Source: Butyrivibrio sp. (lineage in GTDB: Bacteria; Bacillota; Clostridia; Lachnospirales; Lachnospiraceae). Taken from it: a DNA stretch of 64,000 nt. The notes below the pieces were generated by a model that had not been told where the DNA came from, searched no databases, and worked only from the letters and a program-made list of their open reading frames with translations. Shown one piece after another: positions 51,135 through 60,213 of the stretch. The translations under genes were made by a program, and so were the position numbers. The stretch is taken from assembly GCA_017615275.1 (NCBI GenBank), contig JAGAAO010000038.1, positions 1-64,000 of the forward strand, written 5' to 3'. How positions within the stretch are numbered: position 1 is the first letter of the stretch; every line of letters begins with the position of its first letter.

Positions 51135-53051
51135 ATGGAAATACGTACACCTATTATTGCAATTTTCGTATTGGTTATATTGATGTTTATTTATATTAGA
51201 AAGAACATTCCTCAACTTTCTTCCTCAAGGATGTTCTATCTTTTCTTAGTGTTGGCAATTTTCAATGTAGTCACGGAAATTCTGGAATGTGTAGTATTTC
51301 TGTATATGGACAACGTGTTCTATAAAGTCAGAGGTCTTGTTCAGATATTTTATGTGGCGACGTTGATGTTGACAGCTTATGCGCTGTGTCTTTATACATA
51401 TTCCAAATTTACTTCCAAAAGGGGCGTTTCGCTCAGCTTTATAATAATACATGCAATCCCCATGTTGATTGGAATCGCACTTACACTAATCTTCGGAGTT
51501 ACGTTCGGAAGAACTATTGACGGTCATTATTTCACATCCGGAAGCACTATTCCGCTGTGTTATGCGCTTTGCCTATTATATCCCTTTATATCCGGAGTTC
51601 TGGCAATTGTTCACAGAGGAAGAGTGAAAAAAGAGGATTTTCATGCAATTCTGTTGGCTCATGCAGTGTGGTGCTTGACCGTTGCTTTCCAGTTTGTAAG
51701 AAAAGATTCTCAGGTTTCATCCGTTGCGATCATGCTGACGGCGCTGATCATATACATAGCTACTGAGAATCCCAAGGAATATTATGAAAAGTATATGCCC
51801 GGCGTAAGGACTAAAGATGCGTTCATATCCATGCTGGCAGAGCGTTTTGCGCGTCATAAATCTTTTTACATAGTGTCTGTTATTTTTAGAGGAAAGACAA
51901 ATCTCCTTACGGGATCTGACAGAAGAGAGCTTGAAAACATTCAGAAGAAGATCGCCGAACTAGCACAGTCGGAGTTTGGGCTTAATGCATATCTATCAAA
52001 TTGGAATACACTCAGTTTTATTACCAAGAGTACAGAGCTGGTCGAAAAATCCATGGCTGTGATAAATGGATACAAGGACGATGAAGTTGTGAATTACAGG
52101 CTTACTTTTACGGTGCTGGAAGTTCCGGTGGTTGTAAGGGAGCTTGATAAAGCTATACAGGTTCTTTCTTATGTGTCAGGGGAATATGTCTATACGCAGT
52201 CATCGCCGAATCTGGTTATTGATGAGAACATCGTCGACAAGATGGTTTACAGAAATACCATCGAGGATGTTGTAAGGCAGGCTGTAAAAGACAAGAGCTT
52301 TGAGGTATATTATCAGCCTATTCTCAGCGTTACAGAGGGAACTTTTTCATCTGCGGAAGCACTTGTAAGATTGAAAAAAGAAAACAGCGAAACCTTCATT
52401 TCTCCGGAGGACTTCATACCTGTTGCCGAGAAATGCGGGCTTGTTCAGGAAATCGACGATTTTGTATTTGAAAAAGTATGCTCTTTTATCGCAAGAGAGA
52501 ATCTTTCAAGCTACGGCATCAAGACGGTTGAGGTCAATCTGTCCGGTAACGAAGTTGTCGATGAGCATACGCACGAAAGACTTATAAGGAAGATGGAGAA
52601 ATACCATATTCCGCCCAAATATATCAATTTTGAGATCACTGAGACTTCTTATATAAATGACGATGAGACGTTTAAAGAGAACTTTAGGAAGCTTAGGGAA
52701 AAAGGAAGTACCTTCTCAATGGACGATTTCGGTTCGGGTTATTCCAATCTTCTTGAGATCCTTAAGATGGACTATGTACTTGTCAAGCTGGATAAAGAGT
52801 TTGTATGGAACTGCCTGGATGCAGACAAGCCGGAGAATCTCAAGATGCTCAAATATACCATTAAGTTCCTTAAAGATTACGGGCTCCATATTCTGGCAGA
52901 GGGTGTCGAAACACTCGAGCAGGCAAAAACACTCATAGATAACGGTGTCGAGTTTCTTCAGGGCTTTTATTATTCAAGACCTATTCCTGAAGATGAGTAT
53001 TTGGAATTCTTAAAAACACAAAAAGGACTGGTACAGAAGAGTAACAGCTGA
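51135..53051 (+). CDS. Membrane-bound EAL-domain cyclic di-GMP phosphodiesterase
   Basis: The 638-residue protein has an N-terminal block of seven or so membrane spans (residues 1 to ~210), a central region (~225-370) that looks like a degenerate GGDEF domain without the active-site motif, and a C-terminal EAL domain (~388-630). The EAL residues appear intact: E408-A-L-V-R, the Asn in EVNLSGNE, Glu in FEITET, DDFGSG, LVKLDK, AEGVET and LQGFYYSRP. It should hydrolyse c-di-GMP in response to a signal at or in the membrane. No ribosome binding site is seen. Confidence 0.92.
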   Translation: MEIRTPIIAIFVLVILMFIYIRKNIPQLSSSRMFYLFLVLAIFNVVTEILECVVFLYMDNVFYKVRGLVQIFYVATLMLTAYALCLYTYSKFTSKRGVSLSFIIIHAIPMLIGIALTLIFGVTFGRTIDGHYFTSGSTIPLCYALCLLYPFISGVLAIVHRGRVKKEDFHAILLAHAVWCLTVAFQFVRKDSQVSSVAIMLTALIIYIATENPKEYYEKYMPGVRTKDAFISMLAERFARHKSFYIVSVIFRGKTNLLTGSDRRELENIQKKIAELAQSEFGLNAYLSNWNTLSFITKSTELVEKSMAVINGYKDDEVVNYRLTFTVLEVPVVVRELDKAIQVLSYVSGEYVYTQSSPNLVIDENIVDKMVYRNTIEDVVRQAVKDKSFEVYYQPILSVTEGTFSSAEALVRLKKENSETFISPEDFIPVAEKCGLVQEIDDFVFEKVCSFIARENLSSYGIKTVEVNLSGNEVVDEHTHERLIRKMEKYHIPPKYINFEITETSYINDDETFKENFRKLREKGSTFSMDDFGSGYSNLLEILKMDYVLVKLDKEFVWNCLDADKPENLKMLKYTIKFLKDYGLHILAEGVETLEQAKTLIDNGVEFLQGFYYSRPIPEDEYLEFLKTQKGLVQKSNS

Positions 53052-53052
53052 T

Positions 53053-53610
53053 ATGAAACTTGAGACGGAGAGATTGATATTAAGGCATTGGAAAGACAGC
53101 GATGCGGCTGCTCTTTACAAATATGCAAAAGACAAAAGAATAGGACCTCCGGCGGGCTGGCTTCCACACACGGATGAGGCATACAGCAGGGCTATAATCA
53201 GAACGGTTCTTGCCAAAGACGAGGTGTATGCAATCTGCGCCAAAAATCGTAAGGGTGAAGTTATAGGCAGCATCGGACTTACACTTGAAGGAAGTCCCGA
53301 AAGACCGATAGGTCCCGATGAAGCGGAGCTTGGCTATTGGATAGGGTACCCTTTTTGGGGCAGAGGACTGGCAACGGAAGCGTCAATGGAGATAATTAGA
53401 CATGGCTTTGAGGAGCTTAATCTCAGCCGTGTTTTTTGCGCATATTTTGAGGGAAATGAGAGGTCAAAAAAGGTTCAGGAGAAGTGCGGATTTAAACCTC
53501 ACCACGTGAACTGCATGACCAGAGTTGCGATGCTCGGAGAGCTGCGCGTGGAGTATGTCAACGTGCTCACATCTGAGCAGTGGAGTAGGAAAAAAGAAAT
53601 AAAAGTATAA
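53053..53610 (+). CDS. GNAT-family N-acetyltransferase (RimJ/RimL type)
   Basis: The 185-residue protein starts MKLETERLILRHWKDSDAAA and has GYWIGYPFWGRGLATEA, the acetyl-CoA pyrophosphate-binding loop, then NERSKKVQEKCGF. This is the RimJ/RimL branch that acetylates protein N-termini or small amines. It starts one base after the EAL gene stop, so they are probably co-transcribed. The substrate is unknown. Confidence 0.9.
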   Translation: MKLETERLILRHWKDSDAAALYKYAKDKRIGPPAGWLPHTDEAYSRAIIRTVLAKDEVYAICAKNRKGEVIGSIGLTLEGSPERPIGPDEAELGYWIGYPFWGRGLATEASMEIIRHGFEELNLSRVFCAYFEGNERSKKVQEKCGFKPHHVNCMTRVAMLGELRVEYVNVLTSEQWSRKKEIKV

Positions 53611-53663
53611 AAAATTTATAAAGTTTTTGACGGTTTTCTATTACAAAATTTTCACTATTGTGA

Positions 53664-53716
53664 TATACTGAATAAGACTCGCGCACAGGCATTTTGCGAG
53701 CAAAATGATTTTTTTC
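53664..53716 (+). promoter_or_regulatory. Promoter and attenuator-like leader of the CarD-like gene
   Basis: TATACT at 53664-53669 predicts a start near 53676. Two alternative hairpins follow: CTCGC (53678) with GCGAG (53696-53700), and CATTTTG (53690-53696) with CAAAATG (53701-53707), the latter followed by seven T residues like a terminator. The two overlap at 53696 and so exclude each other. Confidence 0.5.
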
Positions 53717-53782
53717 ATGTTTACTGAAAGCGCTTACACAAGAATCCGTTGACCGTTTGTGGTAATTGTAAGGAGGAACATG

Positions 53783-54301
53783 ATGTTAAATGTAGGTGAA
53801 TGCGTAATATACGGTAATCATGGCTTATGTAAGGTTCGAGAAATTCTTATACCGTCATTCCTTGAAAGAGGAATGGAAAAACCGTACTACATGATGGTTT
53901 CTGCGGTTGATGCGGGCAGTGTTATCTATGTTCCTGTGGAAGGAGCAGAAGATAAGGTTCGCGATGTAATGAGTGCTGATGATGCCGAAGGGTTGATCTG
54001 TGACATAGATGAAGTAACGGAACTTGAACTTCCCGAAGGCAAGAAGGCAGAACCGGAGATAGCGGAGATCATCAAGAGGAATCTCGCGGATGAGATGATG
54101 AGTCTTGTAAAGTCTCTTCATAAGATCAAAGCGATTCGCGAATCGGAGGGCAAGAAATTTGCCGCACTTAATGAGAAATATTTAAATATGGCTGAGAAGC
54201 TTCTTTACACTGAGATGGCATTTTCACTCAAGACTGAGAAGGATATCATCAAAAACAGAGTAATCGAAGAATTATCACACTTACCGATAGAGACTGCTTG
54301 A
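53783..54301 (+). CDS. CarD/CdnL-type transcriptional regulator
   Basis: The 172-residue protein has the CarD/TRCF RNA-polymerase-interacting Tudor-like domain at the N-terminus (LNVGECVIYGNHGLCKVREI, YYMMVS, VIYVPVEGA) and a helical C-terminal DNA-contact domain. CarD proteins bind the RNA polymerase beta subunit and stabilise open complexes, often at rRNA promoters. AGGAGG at 53771-53776 best fits the ATG at 53783. A structured leader with a terminator-like hairpin precedes it. Confidence 0.88.
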   Translation: MLNVGECVIYGNHGLCKVREILIPSFLERGMEKPYYMMVSAVDAGSVIYVPVEGAEDKVRDVMSADDAEGLICDIDEVTELELPEGKKAEPEIAEIIKRNLADEMMSLVKSLHKIKAIRESEGKKFAALNEKYLNMAEKLLYTEMAFSLKTEKDIIKNRVIEELSHLPIETA

Positions 54302-54320
54302 CGCAGTCTCTTCTTTATTA

Positions 54321-54616
54321 TTCACGTAATTATTACATGATTTGCGTTTGCTTTACGTGAAAAGGCATTGATTTTTTGTGCCGTTCACGTAAAAAGACTT
54401 GATTTTGCTTTGAATTTACGTGAATAATATCAAGCTTTTTATTCTTTTCACGTAAAAGGACTTGATTTTGCTTTAGATTTACGTGAATAATATCAAGCTT
54501 TTTATTCTTTTCACGTAAAAAGACTTGATTTTACTTTGAATTTACGTGAATAATATCAAGCTTTTTATTTCTATTCACGTAAAAAACTCGTTACTTGCTA
54601 AAATTTACGTGAATTG
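54321..54616. repeat. Tandem array of five ~63-bp units with internal palindromes
   Basis: Copies of TTCACGTAA start at 54321, 54384, 54447, 54510 and 54574 (steps 63, 63, 63, 64). Each unit also holds the complementary TTTACGTGAA, and most include CTTGATTTT and ATATCAAGCTTTTTATT, so alternate hairpins can form. The middle three units are nearly identical; the first and last are diverged. The array fills the gap between two genes and encodes no protein. Confidence 0.9.
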
Positions 54617-54729
54617 AATTGTTTTTACTCAAACTAGCACGTAGATTTGCCTACAACCTGCTACCGGGAAAACGTAACCACAAACAGGAACTGTGGTGCA
54701 GTTTGCTTTAATGTGTTAAAATACATGCT

Positions 54730-55935
54730 ATGGGTAAAACAGTAGAACTTTACTATGAAAATGCATATATAAATGAATTTGACGCCGAAGTCCTGTCATG
54801 TAAGGAGGCAGGTGACGGCAAGTATGAAGCTGTTCTTGATAAGACGGCTTTTTTTCCTGAACAGGGAGGACAAACTTCCGATACAGGAAAGCTTGTGACG
54901 GAAGGCGGCGAGAGCGCCTCGGTTCTGTATACAGGAATCAGGAAGTGTGAAGAGACAGGCGAAGATGAGATATATCATGTGCTTGATAAGTGCATAGATG
55001 CGGGAACGAGTATCAAGGGCACTATAGATTGGGAGCACAGATTCAGCAATATGCAGCAGCATACGGGCGAGCATATCTTCTCGGGCATCGTGAATTCGGA
55101 GTTTGGCTACGACAATGTGGGCTTTCATCTTAGTGATACGGAAGTAACCATGGATTATAACGGTGTGCTCAGCAGCGAAGATGTGGCGAGAATAGAGAAA
55201 CTCGTAAATGAAGCTATTTGGAAGAACGTGAGAGTAGTCGCAGCTTTTCCAAGTGAAGAAGAGCTTAAGGAAATCGATTACAGAAGTAAAAAAGAGCTCA
55301 CGGGCGCCATACGTATTGTTACCATAGAAGGCTATGATATCTGCGCATGTTGTGCGCCTCATGTTGAAAGGACAGGAGAAGTCGGATTTCTGAAAGTTGT
55401 GGGTGTCCATAACTACAAGGGTGGCGTGAGAGTCAATATTTTGTGCGGAAAGAGAGCATTTGAGTTCCTTACTGAAGAACATGACATAATATCGGGACTT
55501 GCGGCAGGCTTTTCAACATCTTTTGACAAGGTTGTTGCATCGGTTGATAAGCTGAAAGATGACAATGCGGCTCTTAAAGCGGATCTTTTGACAGAAAGAG
55601 AAAAACTCCTTGGATATGAGCTTTCTGGGATAGACAAGAGTCTTAAAAATGTATTTCTGTTTAAGAGTGCGGACACGGATACAAATCTTATGAGAAAAAC
55701 TGTCAATAAGCTTGCGGAGGATCACGAGGGATTTTGTGGTATATTTGCAGGGGACGATAAGACAGGATACAGATATATAGTAGCTTCCGGAAATGCCGGA
55801 GGCGATGCGCGGCATGTAGCTCAGCTTCTAAGAGAGAAGTTTGGAGCCAAAGGCGGTGGAAGTGAGCAGATGGTTCAGGGCAGCTTATCGGGAGCACTTC
55901 AAAAAGATATAGCGGATTGCTGTAATAATCTATAA
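54730..55935 (+). CDS. Alanyl-tRNA editing protein, AlaX-L type with DHHA1 domain
   Basis: The 401-residue protein resembles the editing and C-Ala parts of AlaRS without the aminoacylation core: FFPEQGGQTSDTG, the zinc motif QQHTGEHIFSG with HxxxH, CACCAPHV with the Cys-x3-His ligands, a helical linker, and the C-terminal DHHA1 domain with GAKGGGSEQMVQGS. It should hydrolyse Ser- or Gly-tRNA-Ala. No ribosome binding site is visible, but an extended -10 (TGT then TAAAAT at 54717-54722) lies 7 bases before the ATG, suggesting a leaderless transcript. Confidence 0.92.
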   Translation: MGKTVELYYENAYINEFDAEVLSCKEAGDGKYEAVLDKTAFFPEQGGQTSDTGKLVTEGGESASVLYTGIRKCEETGEDEIYHVLDKCIDAGTSIKGTIDWEHRFSNMQQHTGEHIFSGIVNSEFGYDNVGFHLSDTEVTMDYNGVLSSEDVARIEKLVNEAIWKNVRVVAAFPSEEELKEIDYRSKKELTGAIRIVTIEGYDICACCAPHVERTGEVGFLKVVGVHNYKGGVRVNILCGKRAFEFLTEEHDIISGLAAGFSTSFDKVVASVDKLKDDNAALKADLLTEREKLLGYELSGIDKSLKNVFLFKSADTDTNLMRKTVNKLAEDHEGFCGIFAGDDKTGYRYIVASGNAGGDARHVAQLLREKFGAKGGGSEQMVQGSLSGALQKDIADCCNNL

Positions 55936-55957
55936 AGTTGGGGATAGATGGCAGAGT

Positions 55958-56674
55958 ATGAACATTGGTAAATTCAGCGACTTCAAAGAGGGAGTCAGGG
56001 ACGCTGTTCCGATATTTCTGGGATATATAGCGGTTTCTTTTGCATTCGGTATAGAGAGCTCCAAGATCGGTATGACTGTGGTTCAGTCGGCGATGACATC
56101 TCTTTTAAATGTAACGAGTGCAGGTCAGTTTTCGGCTCTTAAGATCATTCACGAGAACGGAAGTTTTATTGAACTTGCGGTTTTACAGTTTATAATCAAT
56201 CTAAGATATATGCTTATGTCTGCAGCTTTGTCACAAAGGCTTGATCCAAGGCTTGGCACGCTTCACAGGCTCGGTATCTCTTACGGTGTCACGGATGAGA
56301 TATTTGGTGTGAGCGTTCTGAAAAAAGGCGGTCTTTATCCCATGTATTCATACGGACTTATATCGCTTTCGGTGTTTGGGTGGGTTCTTGGAACCGTTCT
56401 GGGTGCCATTGCGGGGCAGATAATGCCTCAGAGGCTTATAAGTTGTTTGGGACTGGCCATTTATGGTATGTTTATTGCAATAATAATCCCGGATACGAGA
56501 GAAAATAAGAATGTGCGCGCGGTTGTTGTGATTGCCATGGTGCTCAGCACGATTTTTGCTTTTGCACCTTTTCTTAATTGTATATCTTCGGGATTCAGAA
56601 TTATAATAATTACAGTGCTTGTTGCGGCTGGTGCTGCAAAGGTCGCACCTGTCAGGGAGGAAGAGAATGAATAA
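55958..56674 (+). CDS. azlC: Branched-chain amino acid exporter subunit AzlC
   Basis: The 238-residue membrane protein has AzlC features: FKEGVRDAVPIFLGYIAVSF, followed by SKIGMTVVQSAMTSLL and LRYMLMSAALSQRL. With AzlD, encoded by the overlapping next gene, it exports branched-chain amino acids or analogs. It begins 22 bases after the AlaX gene. Confidence 0.93.
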   Translation: MNIGKFSDFKEGVRDAVPIFLGYIAVSFAFGIESSKIGMTVVQSAMTSLLNVTSAGQFSALKIIHENGSFIELAVLQFIINLRYMLMSAALSQRLDPRLGTLHRLGISYGVTDEIFGVSVLKKGGLYPMYSYGLISLSVFGWVLGTVLGAIAGQIMPQRLISCLGLAIYGMFIAIIIPDTRENKNVRAVVVIAMVLSTIFAFAPFLNCISSGFRIIIITVLVAAGAAKVAPVREEENE

Positions 56675-56972
56675 CGTATACGCATATATTCTTCTTATGG
56701 CAGTTGTAACCTATGCTATAAGGGCACTTCCGCTTACTCTTATAAGAAAAGAGATAAAGAGTACTTTTATAAGATCGTTTCTTTATTATGTGCCGTATGC
56801 TACTTTGGCGGCGATGACGTTTCCCGCCATATTGTCTGCAACAGACAGCCGTTTTTCGGCAATCGCAGGCTTTGCGGTGGCACTTATACTTGCTTTTTAC
56901 AAAAAGAGTCTTTTGACTGTGGCAGGATGCGCCTGCGCAGCGGCTTTTTTGGTTGAATTGTTTATCAGGTAG
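56667..56972 (+). CDS. azlD: Branched-chain amino acid exporter subunit AzlD
   Basis: The 101-residue protein has three to four membrane spans and the AzlD pattern [15 protein letters not shown] and [25 protein letters not shown] at 56655-56660 supports the ATG at 56667, which overlaps the end of azlC by 8 bases. Confidence 0.92.
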   Translation: MNNVYAYILLMAVVTYAIRALPLTLIRKEIKSTFIRSFLYYVPYATLAAMTFPAILSATDSRFSAIAGFAVALILAFYKKSLLTVAGCACAAAFLVELFIR

Positions 56973-56986
56973 ATCGGAGGATTAAA

Positions 56987-57532
56987 ATGCATATAGGAAT
57001 GGGATATGATGTACATCGACTTGTCCCGGACAGGGACCTTATCATAGGCGGAGTAAAGATTCCGTATGAAAAGGGACTTCTTGGACATTCGGATGCAGAT
57101 GTACTTTTGCATGCTATAATGGATGCGCTTTTGGGAGCGGCGGCTCTCGGCGATATCGGAAAGCATTTTCCGGACACGGATCCCAAGTATAAAGGGGCTG
57201 ATTCGATTGCTCTTTTAAAAGAAGTGGGAAAAATGCTTGATGAGAACCGATATCTTATCGAAAATATCGATGCGACGATAATTGCTCAGGCGCCCAAGAT
57301 GAGGCCTCACATTGATACAATGAGGCAGAATATCGCGGATGCACTCGGAATAGAGCTGAGTCAGATCAATGTCAAGGCTACGACCGAGGAAGGACTTGGA
57401 TTTACCGGAAGCGGAGAAGGAATATCATCGCAGGCGATATGTCTTTTGACAAGCCCTATTGAACTTCATTCCACAAACGTTACATTTCAGAATGGCGAAG
57501 AGCCCAAAGCCTGTTGCGGCGGCTGCTCATAA
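56987..57532 (+). CDS. ispF: 2-C-methyl-D-erythritol 2,4-cyclodiphosphate synthase
   Basis: IspF of the MEP isoprenoid pathway is recognised from [10 protein letters not shown] with the metal-binding Asp and His, [32 protein letters not shown] and [16 protein letters not shown]. At 181 residues it is about 20 residues longer than usual; the extra C-terminal tail ends in a Cys/Gly cluster (ACCGGCS). No ispD gene is adjacent. Confidence 0.96.
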   Translation: MHIGMGYDVHRLVPDRDLIIGGVKIPYEKGLLGHSDADVLLHAIMDALLGAAALGDIGKHFPDTDPKYKGADSIALLKEVGKMLDENRYLIENIDATIIAQAPKMRPHIDTMRQNIADALGIELSQINVKATTEEGLGFTGSGEGISSQAICLLTSPIELHSTNVTFQNGEEPKACCGGCS

Positions 57533-57589
57533 AATAACACCGGAAATGAAACAGTAATGAAGTCAAATAACAAGGAGAAGATACAGATC

Positions 57590-59014
57590 ATGGCAAATAC
57601 ATTTTCTTTTTATAATACATTATCAAGAAAAGTTGAGGAGTTTGTGCCGGAAGTTCCGGGCAAAGTGTCGATGTACACATGCGGCCCTACGGTATATCAT
57701 TTCGCTCATATAGGAAACATCAGAACATATATCATGCAGGATGTTCTTATTAAAGCGCTTGAGTACTCGGGATACGAGGTTAAAAGAGTTATGAACATAA
57801 CCGATGTCGGACATCTTGCATCTGATGCCGACACAGGCGAAGATAAGATGGTGGCAGGGGCAAAAAGAGAGCACAAGACCGTTATGGAGATCGCAAAGTT
57901 CTATACCGATGCGTTCTTTAAGGATTTTGATGCGGTCGGAAACAAGCGCCCCGACATCACAGAGCCCGCTACTAACTGCATTCCTGAATTTATTCATATG
58001 ATAGAAGTGCTTCTTGAAAAGGGATTTGCATATGTTGCCGGCGGAAACGTGTATTTTGACACGGGAAAGCTTGATAATTACTATGTCTTTTCATCGGAAG
58101 TTGAAAAAGAGCAGCTTCAGGTCGGCGTCAGAGATGATGTTGAAGAAGATTTAAACAAAAAGAATAAGACTGACTTCGTTCTTTGGTTTACAAAATCAAA
58201 GTTCGAGGATCAGGCGCTTAAGTGGGACAGCCCTTGGGGCGTTGGATATCCCGGGTGGCACATAGAGTGCTCATGCATTTCAATGAAGCATCTTGGAAAT
58301 ACCATAGATATCCACTGCGGTGGAGTAGACAATATCTTCCCGCATCACACAAACGAGATTGCGCAGTCTGAGAGTTATCTCGGCTCAACATGGTGCAAAT
58401 ACTGGTTTCACAGCAATCACTTAAACGACAGGGCAGGTAAGATGTCGAAGTCAAAAGGAGCCGTGCTTACAGTTTCTGTTCTCAAGGAAAAAGGATACGA
58501 TCCTCTTGCTTACAGATTTTTCTGCCTGCAGTCACATTATCGCAAGCCGCTTGAGTTCTCGTTTGAGGCGCTTGATAACGTAACAGGTGCTTTCAATAAG
58601 CTTATCAATAAGATAGCTGAGCTTAAAGAGGGCGGAGAAGTTGATGCTAAGGCAAAAGAGAAGTATGAGGGCGAATTTAGGGATGCTGTTGCAAACGACC
58701 TCAATACTTCAATGGCTATAACTGTTCTTTACGATGTACTCAAGGCAGATATGAACGATGCGACAAAGCTTGCGCTTGTTGAGAGCTTTGACAGAGTTCT
58801 TTCTCTTGATCTTATAGGCCATGCGAAGGCTCTTTCCGAAGGACCCAAAGTGGATTCGGAGCTTGAGGCTTATATTCTCGATGCCATCGATAGAAGAGCA
58901 AAGGCTAAGAAGGAAAAGGATTTTGCGACCGCAGATGCTATCCGCGACGAGCTTTTGAGCAAGGGTGTTGAGATAAAGGATACTCGTGAGGGAGTAAAAT
59001 GGCAGTTGATTTAA
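57590..59014 (+). CDS. cysS: Cysteinyl-tRNA synthetase
   Basis: The 474-residue class I synthetase has MYTCGPTVYHFAHIGNIR with the zinc Cys and HIGH motif, WHIECSCISM, HHTNEIAQSE and KMSKSKGAVL. It opens a block (cysS, mrnC, rlmB, sigH) that matches the gene order in Bacillus. AAGGAG at 57572-57577 and family start favour the ATG at 57590 over 57557. Confidence 0.97.
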   Translation: MANTFSFYNTLSRKVEEFVPEVPGKVSMYTCGPTVYHFAHIGNIRTYIMQDVLIKALEYSGYEVKRVMNITDVGHLASDADTGEDKMVAGAKREHKTVMEIAKFYTDAFFKDFDAVGNKRPDITEPATNCIPEFIHMIEVLLEKGFAYVAGGNVYFDTGKLDNYYVFSSEVEKEQLQVGVRDDVEEDLNKKNKTDFVLWFTKSKFEDQALKWDSPWGVGYPGWHIECSCISMKHLGNTIDIHCGGVDNIFPHHTNEIAQSESYLGSTWCKYWFHSNHLNDRAGKMSKSKGAVLTVSVLKEKGYDPLAYRFFCLQSHYRKPLEFSFEALDNVTGAFNKLINKIAELKEGGEVDAKAKEKYEGEFRDAVANDLNTSMAITVLYDVLKADMNDATKLALVESFDRVLSLDLIGHAKALSEGPKVDSELEAYILDAIDRRAKAKKEKDFATADAIRDELLSKGVEIKDTREGVKWQLI

Positions 59015-59439
59015 ACAAATATCTTAATGAGAGATTCAAGATAGAAAGCAAGGATATAAGGACATATTCGCCTCTTACGCTTGCGTATATAGGTGATGCG
59101 GTCTTTGAGATCATCATAAGGTCAATTCTTGTGAACAAAGGAAATACGTCGGTAAACAAACTTCATAAAAGAGCAAGCGATATTGTTAAAGCCGGCACGC
59201 AGGCTAAGCTTGCCGAGCTTCTTAGGGACTCTTTTACGGAAGAGGAGAGTGATGTTTTCAAAAGAGGACGCAATTCCAAACCGCACACGAAGGCAAAGAA
59301 CGCATCGGTCATGGAATATCTTGAAGCGACCGGATTTGAGGCTCTTATCGGCTATCTGTATCTCACGGACAACATGGATAGAGCATGTGACCTTGTGGCT
59401 CTGGGAATTGAAAAGGCAGAGCTTGATATTCTTAAATGA
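58999..59439 (+). CDS. mrnC: Mini-ribonuclease III
   Basis: The 146-residue protein is an RNase III catalytic domain without a double-strand RNA-binding domain: LTLAYIGDAVFEIIIRSILV with catalytic Asp, then KPHTKAKNASVMEYLEATGFEALIGYLYL. It matures 23S rRNA 3' and 5' ends. The start overlaps the end of cysS by 16 bases. Confidence 0.95.
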   Translation: MAVDLNKYLNERFKIESKDIRTYSPLTLAYIGDAVFEIIIRSILVNKGNTSVNKLHKRASDIVKAGTQAKLAELLRDSFTEEESDVFKRGRNSKPHTKAKNASVMEYLEATGFEALIGYLYLTDNMDRACDLVALGIEKAELDILK

Positions 59440-59455
59440 TTTTGAGGAAGTATAG

Positions 59456-60205
59456 ATGGAAGACAATTTTGAAAGCAGAATAATAGAGGGAAGAAACGCG
59501 GTTCTTGAGGCGTTTCGTGCAGGAAAGACTATAGACAGGCTCTTTGTTCTTGACGGATGCAAGGACGGCCCCGTTCAGACAATAATGCGCGAGGCTAAAA
59601 AGCACAAGGACACAGTTGTAAGCTTTGTAAAAAAAGAGAGACTTGATCAGCTATCTGAGACAGGAAAGCATCAGGGTGTCATCGCCTATGCGGCATCCTA
59701 TGAATATGCGGAGGTTGAGGATATTCTTGAAAAGGCGGCAGCCAAAAATGAGGATCCTTTTGTTATTATTCTTGATAATATAGAAGATCCGCACAACCTC
59801 GGTGCGATAATCAGAACAGCCAACCTTGCGGGTGCTCACGGCGTGATTATTCCCAAGCACAGAGCAGTCGGACTTACCGCTACGGTTGCAAAGGCTTCCG
59901 CAGGTGCGATTAATTACACACCTGTTGCGAAGGTGACAAATATTGTCAAGACAATAGAGGAATTAAAAGAAAAAGGTCTTTGGTTTGCCTGCGCCGATAT
60001 GGGCGGTACTGAGATGTATAAGCTTAATCTCAAGGGACCCATCGGCATTGTAATAGGAAATGAAGGAAGCGGAGTGGGAAGACTTGTAAAAGAGAAGTGT
60101 GATATGGTCGCATCTATTCCCATGAAGGGCGACATAGATTCGCTCAATGCTTCGGTGGCTGCGGGTGTACTCGCTTTTGAGGTTGTAAGACAGAGACTTA
60201 TGTGA
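59456..60205 (+). CDS. rlmB: 23S rRNA (guanosine-2'-O)-methyltransferase RlmB (TrmH/SpoU family)
   Basis: The 249-residue protein has the RlmB N-terminal substrate-binding domain (IIEGRNAVLEAFRAGKTIDR) and the SpoU knot methylase domain with ILDNIEDPHNLGAIIRTANL, VIGNEGSGVGRLV and IPMKGDIDSLNASVAAGVLAFE. It methylates G2251-type sites in the peptidyl-transferase region. GAGGAAG precedes the start. Confidence 0.94.
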   Translation: MEDNFESRIIEGRNAVLEAFRAGKTIDRLFVLDGCKDGPVQTIMREAKKHKDTVVSFVKKERLDQLSETGKHQGVIAYAASYEYAEVEDILEKAAAKNEDPFVIILDNIEDPHNLGAIIRTANLAGAHGVIIPKHRAVGLTATVAKASAGAINYTPVAKVTNIVKTIEELKEKGLWFACADMGGTEMYKLNLKGPIGIVIGNEGSGVGRLVKEKCDMVASIPMKGDIDSLNASVAAGVLAFEVVRQRLM

Positions 60206-60213
60206 GAATATCT

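Noticed and set aside
54321-54616. Possible CRISPR array
   Set aside because: The whole 63-bp unit repeats, including the would-be spacers, and no cas genes are nearby.
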